Below the pieces are notes generated by a model. That model was not told where the DNA came from and made no database searches. It saw only the letters and a list, made by a program, of their open reading frames with translations. This document shows positions 43,903-51,733 of a stretch of 64,000 nucleotides of DNA, piece after piece. Source of the stretch: Ponticoccus alexandrii (GTDB lineage: Bacteria > Pseudomonadota > Alphaproteobacteria > Rhodobacterales > Rhodobacteraceae); NCBI RefSeq assembly GCF_016806125.1, contig NZ_CP047168.1:1-64000 (forward strand), read 5' to 3'. How positions within the stretch are numbered: the stretch's first letter is position 1; every line of letters starts with the position of its first letter. The position numbers and the translations under genes are program-made.

Positions 43903-44100
43903 TCAGCCGGTGAGCCTGTCGCCCGCCGCCTGTCGCGCGGCATGCGCGCAGAGCATCTGCCGATAGAAGCGCTTGCGCGCAGCCCGGAAGCCGCGCACGG
44001 CGCGCGTGTCGGGGTGCAGCGCCCGGACCGCCGCGCGCAGGACGGCGAAGGGCGAAGCCGTCACAGGAAGGCCGAGGCGCTGATAGGCCGGATCGGTCAT
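43903..44100 (-). CDS. Small plasmid-block protein, unknown
   Basis: 65 residues from ATG 44098-44100. Basic and helical (AVRALHPDTRAVRGFRAARKRFYRQMLCAHAARQ), likely nucleic-acid binding. The stop of the upstream gene lies one base before, so it is co-translated. No family recognised. Confidence 0.5.
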   Translation of the reverse strand: MTDPAYQRLGLPVTASPFAVLRAAVRALHPDTRAVRGFRAARKRFYRQMLCAHAARQAAGDRLTG

Positions 44101-44101
44101 C

Positions 44102-44479
44102 TCAGGTGACCTCGACCACGGGAGACGCAAGATGCGGATCGACCAGCGCCTCGATCCTCGCGGTCCGGCCCATCCAGGGCTCGGGCCGGATGGCCTTCAC
44201 CCAATCGGCAAAACTCGGGATGAAGCCGAGATCTTCCTTCACATGCTGCTCGCCGACCCAGCGGGTAGGAATGATGCGCCCGGTCGAGAGGGTGAGGGTC
44301 GGGCCGAAGATCGTCTCGGCCATGAAGATGCCCTCGGCATGGTGGCGTAGCGCCCGGTGCCGGAAGTCCGCTGTGATCTCCTTGCTCTGGTCGAACCAGG
44401 TATGCACGGCCATGTAGCAGTCGACCGTGCCGCCCCATTTCTTCACCGAGGACAAGGCGTGGTGGTAAGGATGTGCCAT
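44102..44479 (-). CDS. DUF6915-type plasmid protein
   Basis: 125 residues from ATG 44477-44479. MAHPYHHALSSVKKWGG...HTWFDQSKEITADFRHRALRHHAEGIFMAETIFGPTL matches the DUF6915 group, a small plasmid family rich in His; the function is unknown. It sits ten bases after the DUF6878-type gene in the same operon. Confidence 0.75.
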   Translation of the reverse strand: MAHPYHHALSSVKKWGGTVDCYMAVHTWFDQSKEITADFRHRALRHHAEGIFMAETIFGPTLTLSTGRIIPTRWVGEQHVKEDLGFIPSFADWVKAIRPEPWMGRTARIEALVDPHLASPVVEVT

Positions 44480-44489
44480 CGCTACCCCC

Positions 44490-44981
44490 TCAGAAGTCGT
44501 GGGTGTAAAGTTCGGACGAGGTGAACCGTTCGTTGAACTCGAGGTGGATGCAGCGGGCCGCGGCGTCGAAACAGAATTCGCCCCAGGCACCGTCGTTGTT
44601 CTCCCATCCGCCATGGGTGTCGCAGAGGAAGTCGTAGGCGAGCTGCTCGACGACATCTTCCAGCGAGAGCTGTCGCACCTCGACCTCGGGGTTGTCCCAG
44701 GTGAGCGCGGCGTATTCGATCTCGGTCGTGGGGAAGTCGACCGCGGTATCGCCGGACCATGCGCCGATGCTTTCGATCTGGCCGCTGTCCCCGGCACCGT
44801 CGAAGGTCACGGTGACATGGGTGATGCCGGCGGCTTTGAGGCCATCGAAAAGGCGGTCCTTGTTGCCGGGGCGCAGCGCGTCGATCCGGGCGGCACGCTC
44901 GGCATGCGCCGCGAAGATCTGGCCCATGTCGACTGGCGAGGGTGCCATCGGCGGCGTGAGGGTGGGTTCGGTCAGGGTCAT
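44490..44981 (-). CDS. DUF6878-type plasmid protein
   Basis: 163 residues from ATG 44979-44981 after CCGGAG. The middle HVTVTFDGAGDSGQIESI and the end THGGWENNDGAWGEFCFDAAARCIHLEFNERF match the DUF6878 group found on conjugative plasmids. Acidic, so possibly a DNA mimic or single-strand-associated factor; that is speculation. Its leader carries the shared box at 45014-45040. Confidence 0.75.
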   Translation of the reverse strand: MTLTEPTLTPPMAPSPVDMGQIFAAHAERAARIDALRPGNKDRLFDGLKAAGITHVTVTFDGAGDSGQIESIGAWSGDTAVDFPTTEIEYAALTWDNPEVEVRQLSLEDVVEQLAYDFLCDTHGGWENNDGAWGEFCFDAAARCIHLEFNERFTSSELYTHDF

Positions 44982-45013
44982 CGGGGTTCTCCGGTAAGGG
45001 GAAGGGATTGGAG

Positions 45014-45040
45014 CCGGTCCGGGCAAACTCTCTCCCCCGG
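45014..45040 (-). promoter_or_regulatory. Shared GC-rich leader box of the DUF6878-type gene
   Basis: The + strand contains CCGGTCCGGGCAAACTCTC and CTCCCCCGG at 33-59 bases from the start codon. The CTCTCTCCCC core and its CGG flanks recur at 45616-45640, and in weaker form at 40639-40660 and 47494-47514. Confidence 0.45.
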
Positions 45041-45082
45041 TTAAGCTCCAAATCCCCCCTGCCCTCCTCTGTCTCTCGGACC

Positions 45083-45601
45083 TCACGCAGCGACCTGCAG
45101 CGCCCGGGCGGCAAAGGCGCGCCAGAGCGGATCGACGAGCCGGGCATCGAGAAGATCGGCGCGCTGGCGCAGCCGCTGCGCTAGATCTGGCTCACCCCAG
45201 CTGGCCGCTCGGCCCGCCTGCGCGCGCAGCTGGCTTGCCTCGGTCACGACGCCCCGCGCCTCGGCCGCGCTCGTCACCGGGTGGCACCAGGCGACGGAGT
45301 GGTCACTGGCGGCCCCGGCCAGCACAAGGCACTCGCCGCGGTCGAGGATTGCCAGAAGCTGGGGCGCGGCATCCGGGGCCATCCCCTCGGCACGGTCCAT
45401 CGCGCCCTGCATGGCCTCCGCCAGCGTCGCGAAACGGGAGAGAAGCAAAGGCGTAGCCCGGCCCGACAGAAGGTCGGCCGGCGCGCGGCGCGACAGGGTC
45501 AGGGCGAAGGGGTGACTAAGGTCAGCGTCGCCAGCTGGAATGTGCGGTGGGATGCCCCGCGCGCGGGCGGTCGGGTGGATCGGCAAGGGCAGGTCGAACA
45601 T
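45083..45601 (-). CDS. Plasmid-block protein of unknown function
   Basis: 172 residues from ATG 45599-45601. Ala/Leu/Arg-rich and mostly helical in the second half (EASQLRAQAGRAASWGEPDLAQRLRQRADLLDARLVDPLWRAFAARAL). No recognised domain. Coding is supported by its place between conserved plasmid genes and by the leader box at 45616-45640. Confidence 0.6.
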   Translation of the reverse strand: MFDLPLPIHPTARARGIPPHIPAGDADLSHPFALTLSRRAPADLLSGRATPLLLSRFATLAEAMQGAMDRAEGMAPDAAPQLLAILDRGECLVLAGAASDHSVAWCHPVTSAAEARGVVTEASQLRAQAGRAASWGEPDLAQRLRQRADLLDARLVDPLWRAFAARALQVAA

Positions 45602-45615
45602 GGGAGTATCTCCGA

Positions 45616-45640
45616 CGGCGCGGGAAGCCTCTCTCCCCGC
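45616..45640 (-). promoter_or_regulatory. Shared GC-rich leader box
   Basis: CGGCGCGGGAAGCC followed by TCTCTCCCCGC on the + strand, 15-39 bases upstream of the start at 45601. It is the best match to the 45014 and 47494 boxes. Confidence 0.45.
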
Positions 45641-45708
45641 TTCACCGTCAAAGACAAAACCGCTGCCCTCTTCCTCGAAGGGGCAGCGGTGATAGGTCCG
45701 ATGGGCCC

Positions 45709-46149
45709 TCAGAGCTTGCCGAGGGCCCGCAAGCTCAGCTCAGTTCCGGCGCCGACGATGATGTGGTCGTGCAGCGTCAGGCCGTGGTACTTGCAGCCCT
45801 TCTGGATCTCCTTGGTCATGTTGAGATCGGCCTCCGACGGCGTTGGATCGCCAGACGGGTGGTTGTGGATCAGGATCAGCGCGCTGGCATTCAGCATCAG
45901 CGCCCGCTTGATCACCTCTCGCGGATAGACCGGGACATGGTCGACCGTGCCGGTCGAAAGAAGCTCATCGGCAATGATGCGGTTCTTGCGGTCGAGGTAG
46001 AGGACATGGAAGCGCTCGATCGGACCGCGAACGGTCAGTGCGCAATAGTCCATCAGCGCCTGCCAGCTGCCGATGACCGGGTTTTGACTGAGGTAGCGGC
46101 CGAGGATGTCGCGGGCCTCGAGGACGATGGTTTCTTCGTGGGGGGTCAT
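45709..46149 (-). CDS. radC: RadC-like JAB/MPN-domain protein
   Basis: 146 residues from ATG 46147-46149. The JAMM metal-binding motif is IHNHPSGDPTPSEAD (HxH...D) with the supporting Glu near the N-terminus. The full-length RadC N-terminal helix-hairpin-helix is absent, as in plasmid and phage versions. Plasmid RadC proteins are found beside anti-restriction and SSB genes; a repair role is unproven. Its leader has GCCCTCTCGGGG, related to the block's box. Confidence 0.88.
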   Translation of the reverse strand: MTPHEETIVLEARDILGRYLSQNPVIGSWQALMDYCALTVRGPIERFHVLYLDRKNRIIADELLSTGTVDHVPVYPREVIKRALMLNASALILIHNHPSGDPTPSEADLNMTKEIQKGCKYHGLTLHDHIIVGAGTELSLRALGKL

Positions 46150-46273
46150 GGGGGTCTCGCTGAAATGCGCAGGCCAAAGCCCCCTGCCCTCTCGGGGTGG
46201 GGCCAGTGGCATGCATGTGGAAGGGAAAGCGCGACCGCCGCGCGCGAGGGCGGTCGCGTTGTCGGGCCCAGCC

Positions 46274-47473
46274 TCAGCCGACCCGGTCGAGGAGCTTCTT
46301 GGCGCGCCCCTCCATGTCGAGGCGGGCATCTTGCTGGGTCTTGTCGCGCGCAAGCCGCGTGATGCCCTGCACGAAGTCGAAGATGCTCTCGGGCGGGCGG
46401 CCCTCTTCCATCAGCACCTTCTCGATGATCTTGCCGGATTCGGCTTTCGAGAAGCCCCGCTTGCGTAGGAAATCCGCACGGTCCTCGTCGCTGCGCGCCA
46501 CGATCTGCTGCCGCGCCGCCTTGATGCCGTTCACGAACCCCTGCGGCGAGGAATTGGCGAACCGCGTCAGCGCTGGAGCCGCCTCATGGGCAAAGCGCGA
46601 GGCCGCGTATTTCGAATGCCGAATCCGGATCTCCTGAAATTCCTCGACGCCCCACAGATTCCTGTTTTGACACACTGCCCGCAGGTAGAAGCTCGCCATG
46701 CCGAGGGTCTTCGCGCCCACCTCGGAATTCCAGCAGTAGAAACCCCGGAAGTAGAGATCGGGGGAGCCATCGGGCAGACGGCCCGCCTCGATCGGGTTGT
46801 GATCATCGACCAGGAACAGGAACACGTCACGGTCCGAGGCATAGAGCGTGGTCGTGTCGCGGCTGATCTCGACATCGGGGTTGTAGACCCCGGTCGACCA
46901 GTCCAGCACACCCGGCACCTTCCAGCGCGTGTCGCCCGTGCCATTGCCCGCGATGCGCTGCACCGCTTCGACCAGTTCATGGTCATGGATGCGGCCATAA
47001 TCGGGGCCGGTCACCGCGCGCAGTTCGGTACGGCCGTCTTCCGTCTCGAAGGTCTTCACCTGCTCTGCCCGATGGTTGGTCAGACCGTATTGCAAGTTGA
47101 TCCCCGCCAGCGGCGCGGGCAGCTGGCGCAGGTAGGAGGCCGGAGCGCCGACAATGCTGGCCAGCTGGGCAAACGCCCAATGCGTGGGCGCGACGGGCTC
47201 ATGCGCTTTCGGTAGCATCAGGTGCAACCGCTCGGGGTTGTCGCGCGCGGCCTCGACCCGGATGTCGGCCGTCTGCACCACCCGGCTCCGGCTGCGCTCG
47301 GACCGACCCTTCACCTTGGCCCAGAGATCATCGAGCGACAGATACCGCTCATCATCGGGGCGGTTGAACCATTCGGACGACACACGCCCGTTCCGCTCAC
47401 CTCGGCTCACATCCACTTTCCAGCCACCAGCCCGCGCCGGCTGAACCGGATCCAGAACTTCCACAACACCCAT
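46274..47473 (-). CDS. DUF932-type plasmid protein
   Basis: 399 residues from ATG 47471-47473. FAQLASIVGAPASYLRQLPAPLAGINLQYGL, RAVTGPDYGRIHDHELVEAVQRI and GFYCWNSEVGAKTLGMASFYLRAVCQNRNLWG are typical of DUF932 proteins. These are common in plasmid leading regions and phages, thought to be phage/plasmid-like protective factors, with no proven activity. It precedes RadC in the block and carries the shared leader box. Confidence 0.85.
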   Translation of the reverse strand: MGVVEVLDPVQPARAGGWKVDVSRGERNGRVSSEWFNRPDDERYLSLDDLWAKVKGRSERSRSRVVQTADIRVEAARDNPERLHLMLPKAHEPVAPTHWAFAQLASIVGAPASYLRQLPAPLAGINLQYGLTNHRAEQVKTFETEDGRTELRAVTGPDYGRIHDHELVEAVQRIAGNGTGDTRWKVPGVLDWSTGVYNPDVEISRDTTTLYASDRDVFLFLVDDHNPIEAGRLPDGSPDLYFRGFYCWNSEVGAKTLGMASFYLRAVCQNRNLWGVEEFQEIRIRHSKYAASRFAHEAAPALTRFANSSPQGFVNGIKAARQQIVARSDEDRADFLRKRGFSKAESGKIIEKVLMEEGRPPESIFDFVQGITRLARDKTQQDARLDMEGRAKKLLDRVG

Positions 47474-47493
47474 CGGCTATCTCCCGTGACAGG

Positions 47494-47514
47494 CGCCGGG
47501 AGCCACTCTCCCAG
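47494..47514 (-). promoter_or_regulatory. Shared GC-rich leader box of the DUF932-type gene
   Basis: CGCCGGGAGCCACTCTCCCAG on the + strand, about 20-40 bases upstream of the start; it lines up with the 45616 box in GGCG-CGGGA-GCC-CTCTCCC. The following GGGAGATAGCCG leads into the ATG on the - strand. Confidence 0.4.
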
Positions 47515-47756
47515 CCCTCAACCCGTCACGAAATCAACAAGCCTATCCCTGACTCTCGAAACACTGGCACGACCGGCAGCAATGCAGGACGAGGTGAGCA
47601 TTCGCTGCGGCTACGCCAATGGCCGCATTCAGTAATGCCCACAGGCGAAAAAGGTAGACTTTCCCTCTGCCGACGACACGATTTCAGCGCGCCGATTGGC
47701 CGCAGCATCCAAGATGCTTGCCATCGCCAGCGCGTCAACTGCCGAAGGACTAAGCC

Positions 47757-48494
47757 GTGACCAAAGATACAAAAGACACGAAATATTCTCCGGCGGTGGC
47801 CTTCCTTGCCGCTCAACATCGACACCGTGCAGCGGTTCGGGAAGCGTTTAAAAAAGAAGCAGGAGATTTCCTTCTCGCTCATGAGTTTGTGCTGAGCGGG
47901 ATTACATCCTGCCTGGAGCGCTTCGGCGGTAAGAAATGGCCTGCCGATCTCGATGAAGCAATCCGATTGAAAATCCAGCAAACATCTCAGCTATCAGCCC
48001 TATTCCTGCATGGTATCGATCCTTGCGAAGTAGCCATCTCCGAAGGGCTCTACGGTCAAGCGGCTACTTTGATACGCCAACAGATGGAAATCCTCGGCGC
48101 GATCGATGAAGTTTGGCTCAACAAGCGGAATCCTCGTTCAACGCCAAAGGTCAGCAGTCTGCCGGAAGATATTCGCCAGCACTATGGCGGCCTCTCCGAA
48201 CTCGCGCACGCCGCTGTGCCAGATTATCTGAAAAGCATGCATACGGACGTCAAGGGCGACCTCGTCGGTGCTGCCATAGTTCCCACATTCAACAAGGATA
48301 TGGCTTTGTTTTTGTACCGGATCGAGCTTGGATTGCTCTTCCTGTTCGCTCAGAGACAGGAAGATGCACTCAAAGCGGCTTACGAAGAGGAAGCTTTCAT
48401 CGACTCCGAGCTCAAGCTTTTTGGTGCCGCAATGTCAGCGGCAAACAAAGCCGCTGAAGAAATCGGTGATCTACCGAACGCCGATCCGGCCTGA
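47757..48494 (+). CDS. Protein of unknown function, lower-GC insert
   Basis: 245 residues; the start is GTG 47757. Helical throughout, with LYGQAATLIRQQMEILGAIDEVW and QHYGGLSELAHAAVPDY, reminiscent of DUF5677-like or HEPN-like helical proteins, but I cannot assign a family. It is lower in GC than its neighbours and on the opposite strand from the surrounding block, which suggests recent insertion. A defence or abortive-infection role would fit the place but is unsupported. Confidence 0.6.
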   Translation: MTKDTKDTKYSPAVAFLAAQHRHRAAVREAFKKEAGDFLLAHEFVLSGITSCLERFGGKKWPADLDEAIRLKIQQTSQLSALFLHGIDPCEVAISEGLYGQAATLIRQQMEILGAIDEVWLNKRNPRSTPKVSSLPEDIRQHYGGLSELAHAAVPDYLKSMHTDVKGDLVGAAIVPTFNKDMALFLYRIELGLLFLFAQRQEDALKAAYEEEAFIDSELKLFGAAMSAANKAAEEIGDLPNADPA

Positions 48495-48735
48495 TCCGCT
48501 TCAAGGATGAAACCGAAACGCAAGACCGGTCGCTCCCGCTCTACTTGGTCAAAACGGTCATCTTTGTCTCGGGGATGATTGTGGCAAAACCGTCAAAGAA
48601 TCATGTGCCACAAACTCTTGGAAAAACTGGCTTTGGTTTTGTCATGTTTTTGGCTGCACCCGGAAACGCAGACATTCGTGCAAAGCGCAGCATTGGTGGT
48701 TTCGGCTCCAAGCCGCCATACGGCAGTGCAGCGAA

Positions 48736-48757
48736 CCCGGCGGGTTTCCCCGCCGGG
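48736..48757 (-). terminator. GC-rich hairpin after ssb
   Basis: CCCGGCGGG (48736-48744) and CCCGCCGGG (48749-48757) pair perfectly around a four-base loop, 24 bases past the ssb stop on the - strand. There is no clear T-run on the transcript side, so a terminator role is likely but not certain. Confidence 0.5.
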
Positions 48758-48780
48758 CCCGAGGGTAGACCCCGTTCTTC

Positions 48781-49185
48781 TCAGAACGGGATCTCGTCGT
48801 CGCGGTCGACCAGCTCAGGGTTTTCGGTCTCGGCCGACTTCGGGCGGCTCAGGAAGTCGACCTTCTCGGCGATGATCTCGCAGCCGTAGCGGTCGTTCCC
48901 CATGCTGTCGATCCACTTTGTATAGTGGATGCGGCCGTGTACGAGGACCTTCATGCCCTTTTCGCAATGCTCCGCGACCGTCTTGCCGAGACCGTTGAAG
49001 CAGGTGATGCGGTGCCATTCCGTGTCCATGACCCGGTAGCCGTTCTCGTCGCGCAGAACGCGACCTTCCGAGAGGCGGGGGCGGGAGGTGGCAAGGCTGA
49101 AGTTGGTGATCTTGGTGCCGCCTTGGGTGGTGCGGACTTCGGGGGTCTGACCGATGTTGCCGGCGAGGATGACGATGTTCTGCAT
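48781..49185 (-). CDS. ssb: Single-stranded DNA-binding protein
   Basis: 134 residues from ATG 49183-49185. The OB fold is clear: NIVILAGNIGQTPEVRTTQGGTKITNFSLATS, then EWHRITCFNGLGKTVAEHCEKGMKVLVHGRIHYTKW. It ends in DRDDEIPF, the acidic tail that binds partner proteins. Plasmid SSBs coat the incoming single strand. The short body and the place next to RadC and DUF932 fit a plasmid leading-region copy rather than the chromosomal gene. Confidence 0.93.
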   Translation of the reverse strand: MQNIVILAGNIGQTPEVRTTQGGTKITNFSLATSRPRLSEGRVLRDENGYRVMDTEWHRITCFNGLGKTVAEHCEKGMKVLVHGRIHYTKWIDSMGNDRYGCEIIAEKVDFLSRPKSAETENPELVDRDDEIPF

Positions 49186-49609
49186 GGTAAGCTCCTATGT
49201 TTCCTGTCTTCGGGACCGTCCCTTCGACAAGACCCGGAAAAAGCCCGTCGGGTGACGCGTGCACGGTGGACGGAACGGACGCCGGAACCCCCCAAAGGAC
49301 CGGGGTGGAGCGGGCAGCCCCGAAGGGGCAACACGGCACGGACTGACGCGGGGTTGCGCGCAGGCAACCGAACGGGATTAGGGGATTGTCAGTCGAAGGG
49401 ATGGCCCAGGAGACAGAGATGCGCGGGGAGCCCATGCCTGAACCCGTCACCCTGCTCATCGGGACAGCCTGACCCCAGTCCAGCACCTCACTGACGCCGA
49501 AAACGGCGATCACCTGCCTTTGCCACCCCTGCCCTTGCCCTCCGGGAGTTGCGGCACCCTGCCGCGACAGGCTATCGATACCGGGACATTCAGGACACGG
49601 ACCGCATCA
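49186..49609. other. 424 bp gene-free stretch between ssb and the H-NS gene
   Basis: Divergent promoters for ssb and the H-NS-like gene must lie here. Hairpins are GCCCC-GAA-GGGGC near 49316-49330 and GGTTGC (49352-49357)/GCAACC (49364-49369). No gene is supported. It marks the border between the plasmid block and the housekeeping-like region. Confidence 0.4.
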
Positions 49610-49933
49610 ATGGCTGATTACGATCTCGAGGCACTGTCGCTCAGCGAGCTGAAGAAAATGCAAAAGGACGTCGCCAAGGCGATCTCCACCTATCAAGATC
49701 GGCAGAAGGCGGAAGCCCGCGCCAAGGTGGAAGCTGTCGCTCGAGACCTCGGCTACTCCCTGGCCGAACTTGTCGGCACCGAAACGAAATCCTCCCGCGC
49801 GCCTGCCGCGGCAAAATACCGGCACCCTGAAAACCCGGCGCTCACCTGGTCCGGCCGGGGGCGCAAACCGCAGTGGTTCGTGGAGGCTTTGGAGGCGGGA
49901 ACGACGACAGAGGAATTGGCCATCAGCCAATAA
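49610..49933 (+). CDS. H-NS-family nucleoid protein (HvrA-like)
   Basis: 107 residues from ATG 49610. The N-terminal coiled coil (LEALSLSELKKMQKDVAKAISTYQDRQKAEARAKVEAVARDLGYSL) oligomerises; the C-terminal YRHPENPALTWSGRGRKPQWFVEALEAG contains the minor-groove-binding WSGRGRKPxW motif of Rhodobacter HvrA and Spb. These proteins silence AT-rich, foreign DNA and regulate photosynthesis or nitrogen genes. On a mobile element it may keep cargo quiet. Confidence 0.9.
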   Translation: MADYDLEALSLSELKKMQKDVAKAISTYQDRQKAEARAKVEAVARDLGYSLAELVGTETKSSRAPAAAKYRHPENPALTWSGRGRKPQWFVEALEAGTTTEELAISQ

Positions 49934-50070
49934 AATGGACGGAAGCGGGCACGACTATTGATTTGACCTGCGAAGTGCTCCGCCTGATTTTTCGCAGTGC
50001 TCAACATGCGCGTGGAACACTTCGGGCATATTTCGATTGAGGGCGAGTCATCATTTCGAAAACATATGAG

Positions 50071-51651
50071 CTATTCCTTCGGGGAGGCCGTTTTTTCAAG
50101 CGTGCTGCGCCCAATAATCAAAGCACTTACACATCCCTGAGCGACCAGAATGGCGATCACCAGCGTCAGCAACGCGACCGGCAATGCCAGACCCGGTGCC
50201 AGGTTCTCGATTGTGCGGAGAACAGCATCGCGTGAAGACAAGACAAGCAGCCCCAATCCGATCCCGGTTCCGACAAGTACACCCGCCGGGATTGACGCGG
50301 GACCTGCGAGGAAACCGCGGCTCCGGTTTGCCCTGAAGAGCAAGGTCGCATAGAGCGTGATGCCCGCCGATGTCGCGAGGGCAAGCCCGACGGCTCCAAA
50401 CATTGGGGCCAGAACGATCTTGAGCGCGATATTGACGAGGGTCGCCGCAACGAGCAGGCGAAGCGGGGTCCGGGTATCCCCACGCCCGTGGAATCCGACG
50501 ACGAGGGAACGCAGCGACAGCGCCGGAACCAGACCAAGGGCGTAAGCGGCGAGGATGGCCCCCGATGCTTCCGCCGCGGCAAGATCGAAGGCACCCCGGA
50601 CGAAGAGAATGCGGATGGCCCAGTCGCCGAGCGTCGCCATGATCACCGCCACCGGCACGCCCACGATCAGGCAGATTAGGAGCGCCCGGTCGAGCACTGC
50701 GCGCATGCCGGCCTCGTCACCAAGGCCCGCGCGGCGCCCGATGTCAGGCAGGATAGCCGTTCCGAGCGCGACACCGATCAGGCCGATGGGCAGTTGGTAG
50801 AGCCGGTCGGCATAGTAGAGATGCGAGAGCGATCCGGCGGGCAGGAACGTGGCGATGATCGTGTCGGCGAAAATCGCCACCTGCAGCGCGCCGGAGGTCA
50901 GGATCGCGGGGCCGAGGCGACGGAACACCAGCCTTGTATCGGGCGACAGGCCCAGCCGGGGACGCGGCAAAGGGAGGCCCGCCTGCCACACAGTTACGAC
51001 CAGCAACGCAACCTGCGCCACGCCTGATGCCATCACGCCCCAGGCGGCAGCATGGGCGGCGCTCGGGAACTGCGAGGCCAAAAGAAGCGCGCCGATCATG
51101 AACAGGTTGAGCAAGATCGGCGCAGCCGCCGGCGCCGCGAAGCGGTCACGACCATTCAACATGGCCGACAGGAAGGCCACCAGCGACATGCAGAGCAGAT
51201 AAGTAAAGGTGATCCGGGTGAGCGTGACGACAAGTGGCCAGGTCTCGTCGGCGGGAGACAGACCGGGTGCAAGCACCGCCAGCATCCAGCCGGTCGCCCC
51301 AACCGCCAGCGCCAGCAGCACGAGATTGGCCAGCGTGAGCCACCCCATAACCTCTGCACCAAGGCGCGTGCAGTCACGCCCACTTGCGTCTGCGGCGGCC
51401 CATGTCGGCAGGAAGGCGGCGTTGAACGCGCCCTCGGCCAGGATCGCACGAAAATGGTTCGGCAGGCGGAAAGCCAACATGAAAGCGTCCGCCACCGGCC
51501 CGGCGCCAAGGGTCGCTGCCAGCACGACATCGCGCACGAAGCCGAGGATACGGCTAACCAGGGTGAGGCCGGAGACGGTGCCTAGCTTGCGCAGCATGAG
51601 ATCGGCTGATCCTGAGGAGCGATCCGCCGCGTCCCGTTGGGTTCGGGCCAT
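50071..51651 (-). CDS. murJ: MurJ lipid II flippase
   Basis: 526 residues from ATG 51649-51651; a shorter start at LMLRKLG (51594) is possible. The MOP/MATE-type pattern of about 14 membrane helices is clear: GTVSGLTLVSRILGFVRDVVLAATLGAGPVADAFMLAFRLPNHFRAILAEGAFNAAFLPTW opens it. MurJ moves lipid II across the inner membrane for peptidoglycan synthesis. It is normally a single essential chromosomal gene, so a copy here means either this part is chromosomal or a second copy is carried. Confidence 0.92.
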   Translation of the reverse strand: MARTQRDAADRSSGSADLMLRKLGTVSGLTLVSRILGFVRDVVLAATLGAGPVADAFMLAFRLPNHFRAILAEGAFNAAFLPTWAAADASGRDCTRLGAEVMGWLTLANLVLLALAVGATGWMLAVLAPGLSPADETWPLVVTLTRITFTYLLCMSLVAFLSAMLNGRDRFAAPAAAPILLNLFMIGALLLASQFPSAAHAAAWGVMASGVAQVALLVVTVWQAGLPLPRPRLGLSPDTRLVFRRLGPAILTSGALQVAIFADTIIATFLPAGSLSHLYYADRLYQLPIGLIGVALGTAILPDIGRRAGLGDEAGMRAVLDRALLICLIVGVPVAVIMATLGDWAIRILFVRGAFDLAAAEASGAILAAYALGLVPALSLRSLVVGFHGRGDTRTPLRLLVAATLVNIALKIVLAPMFGAVGLALATSAGITLYATLLFRANRSRGFLAGPASIPAGVLVGTGIGLGLLVLSSRDAVLRTIENLAPGLALPVALLTLVIAILVAQGCVSALIIGRSTLEKTASPKE

Positions 51652-51733
51652 CTGGACAGATTGCGATTGAAAACACGAGTAGCTTTATCGTTTATTGTGG
51701 GAAAGTGCTACTGCCTTGAGAAAGTGTTCGCCC

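Noticed and set aside
48545-48780. Open frame starting VKTVIFVSGMIVAKP
   Set aside because: It runs through the GC-rich hairpin and into ssb in antisense; composition is not coding-like.
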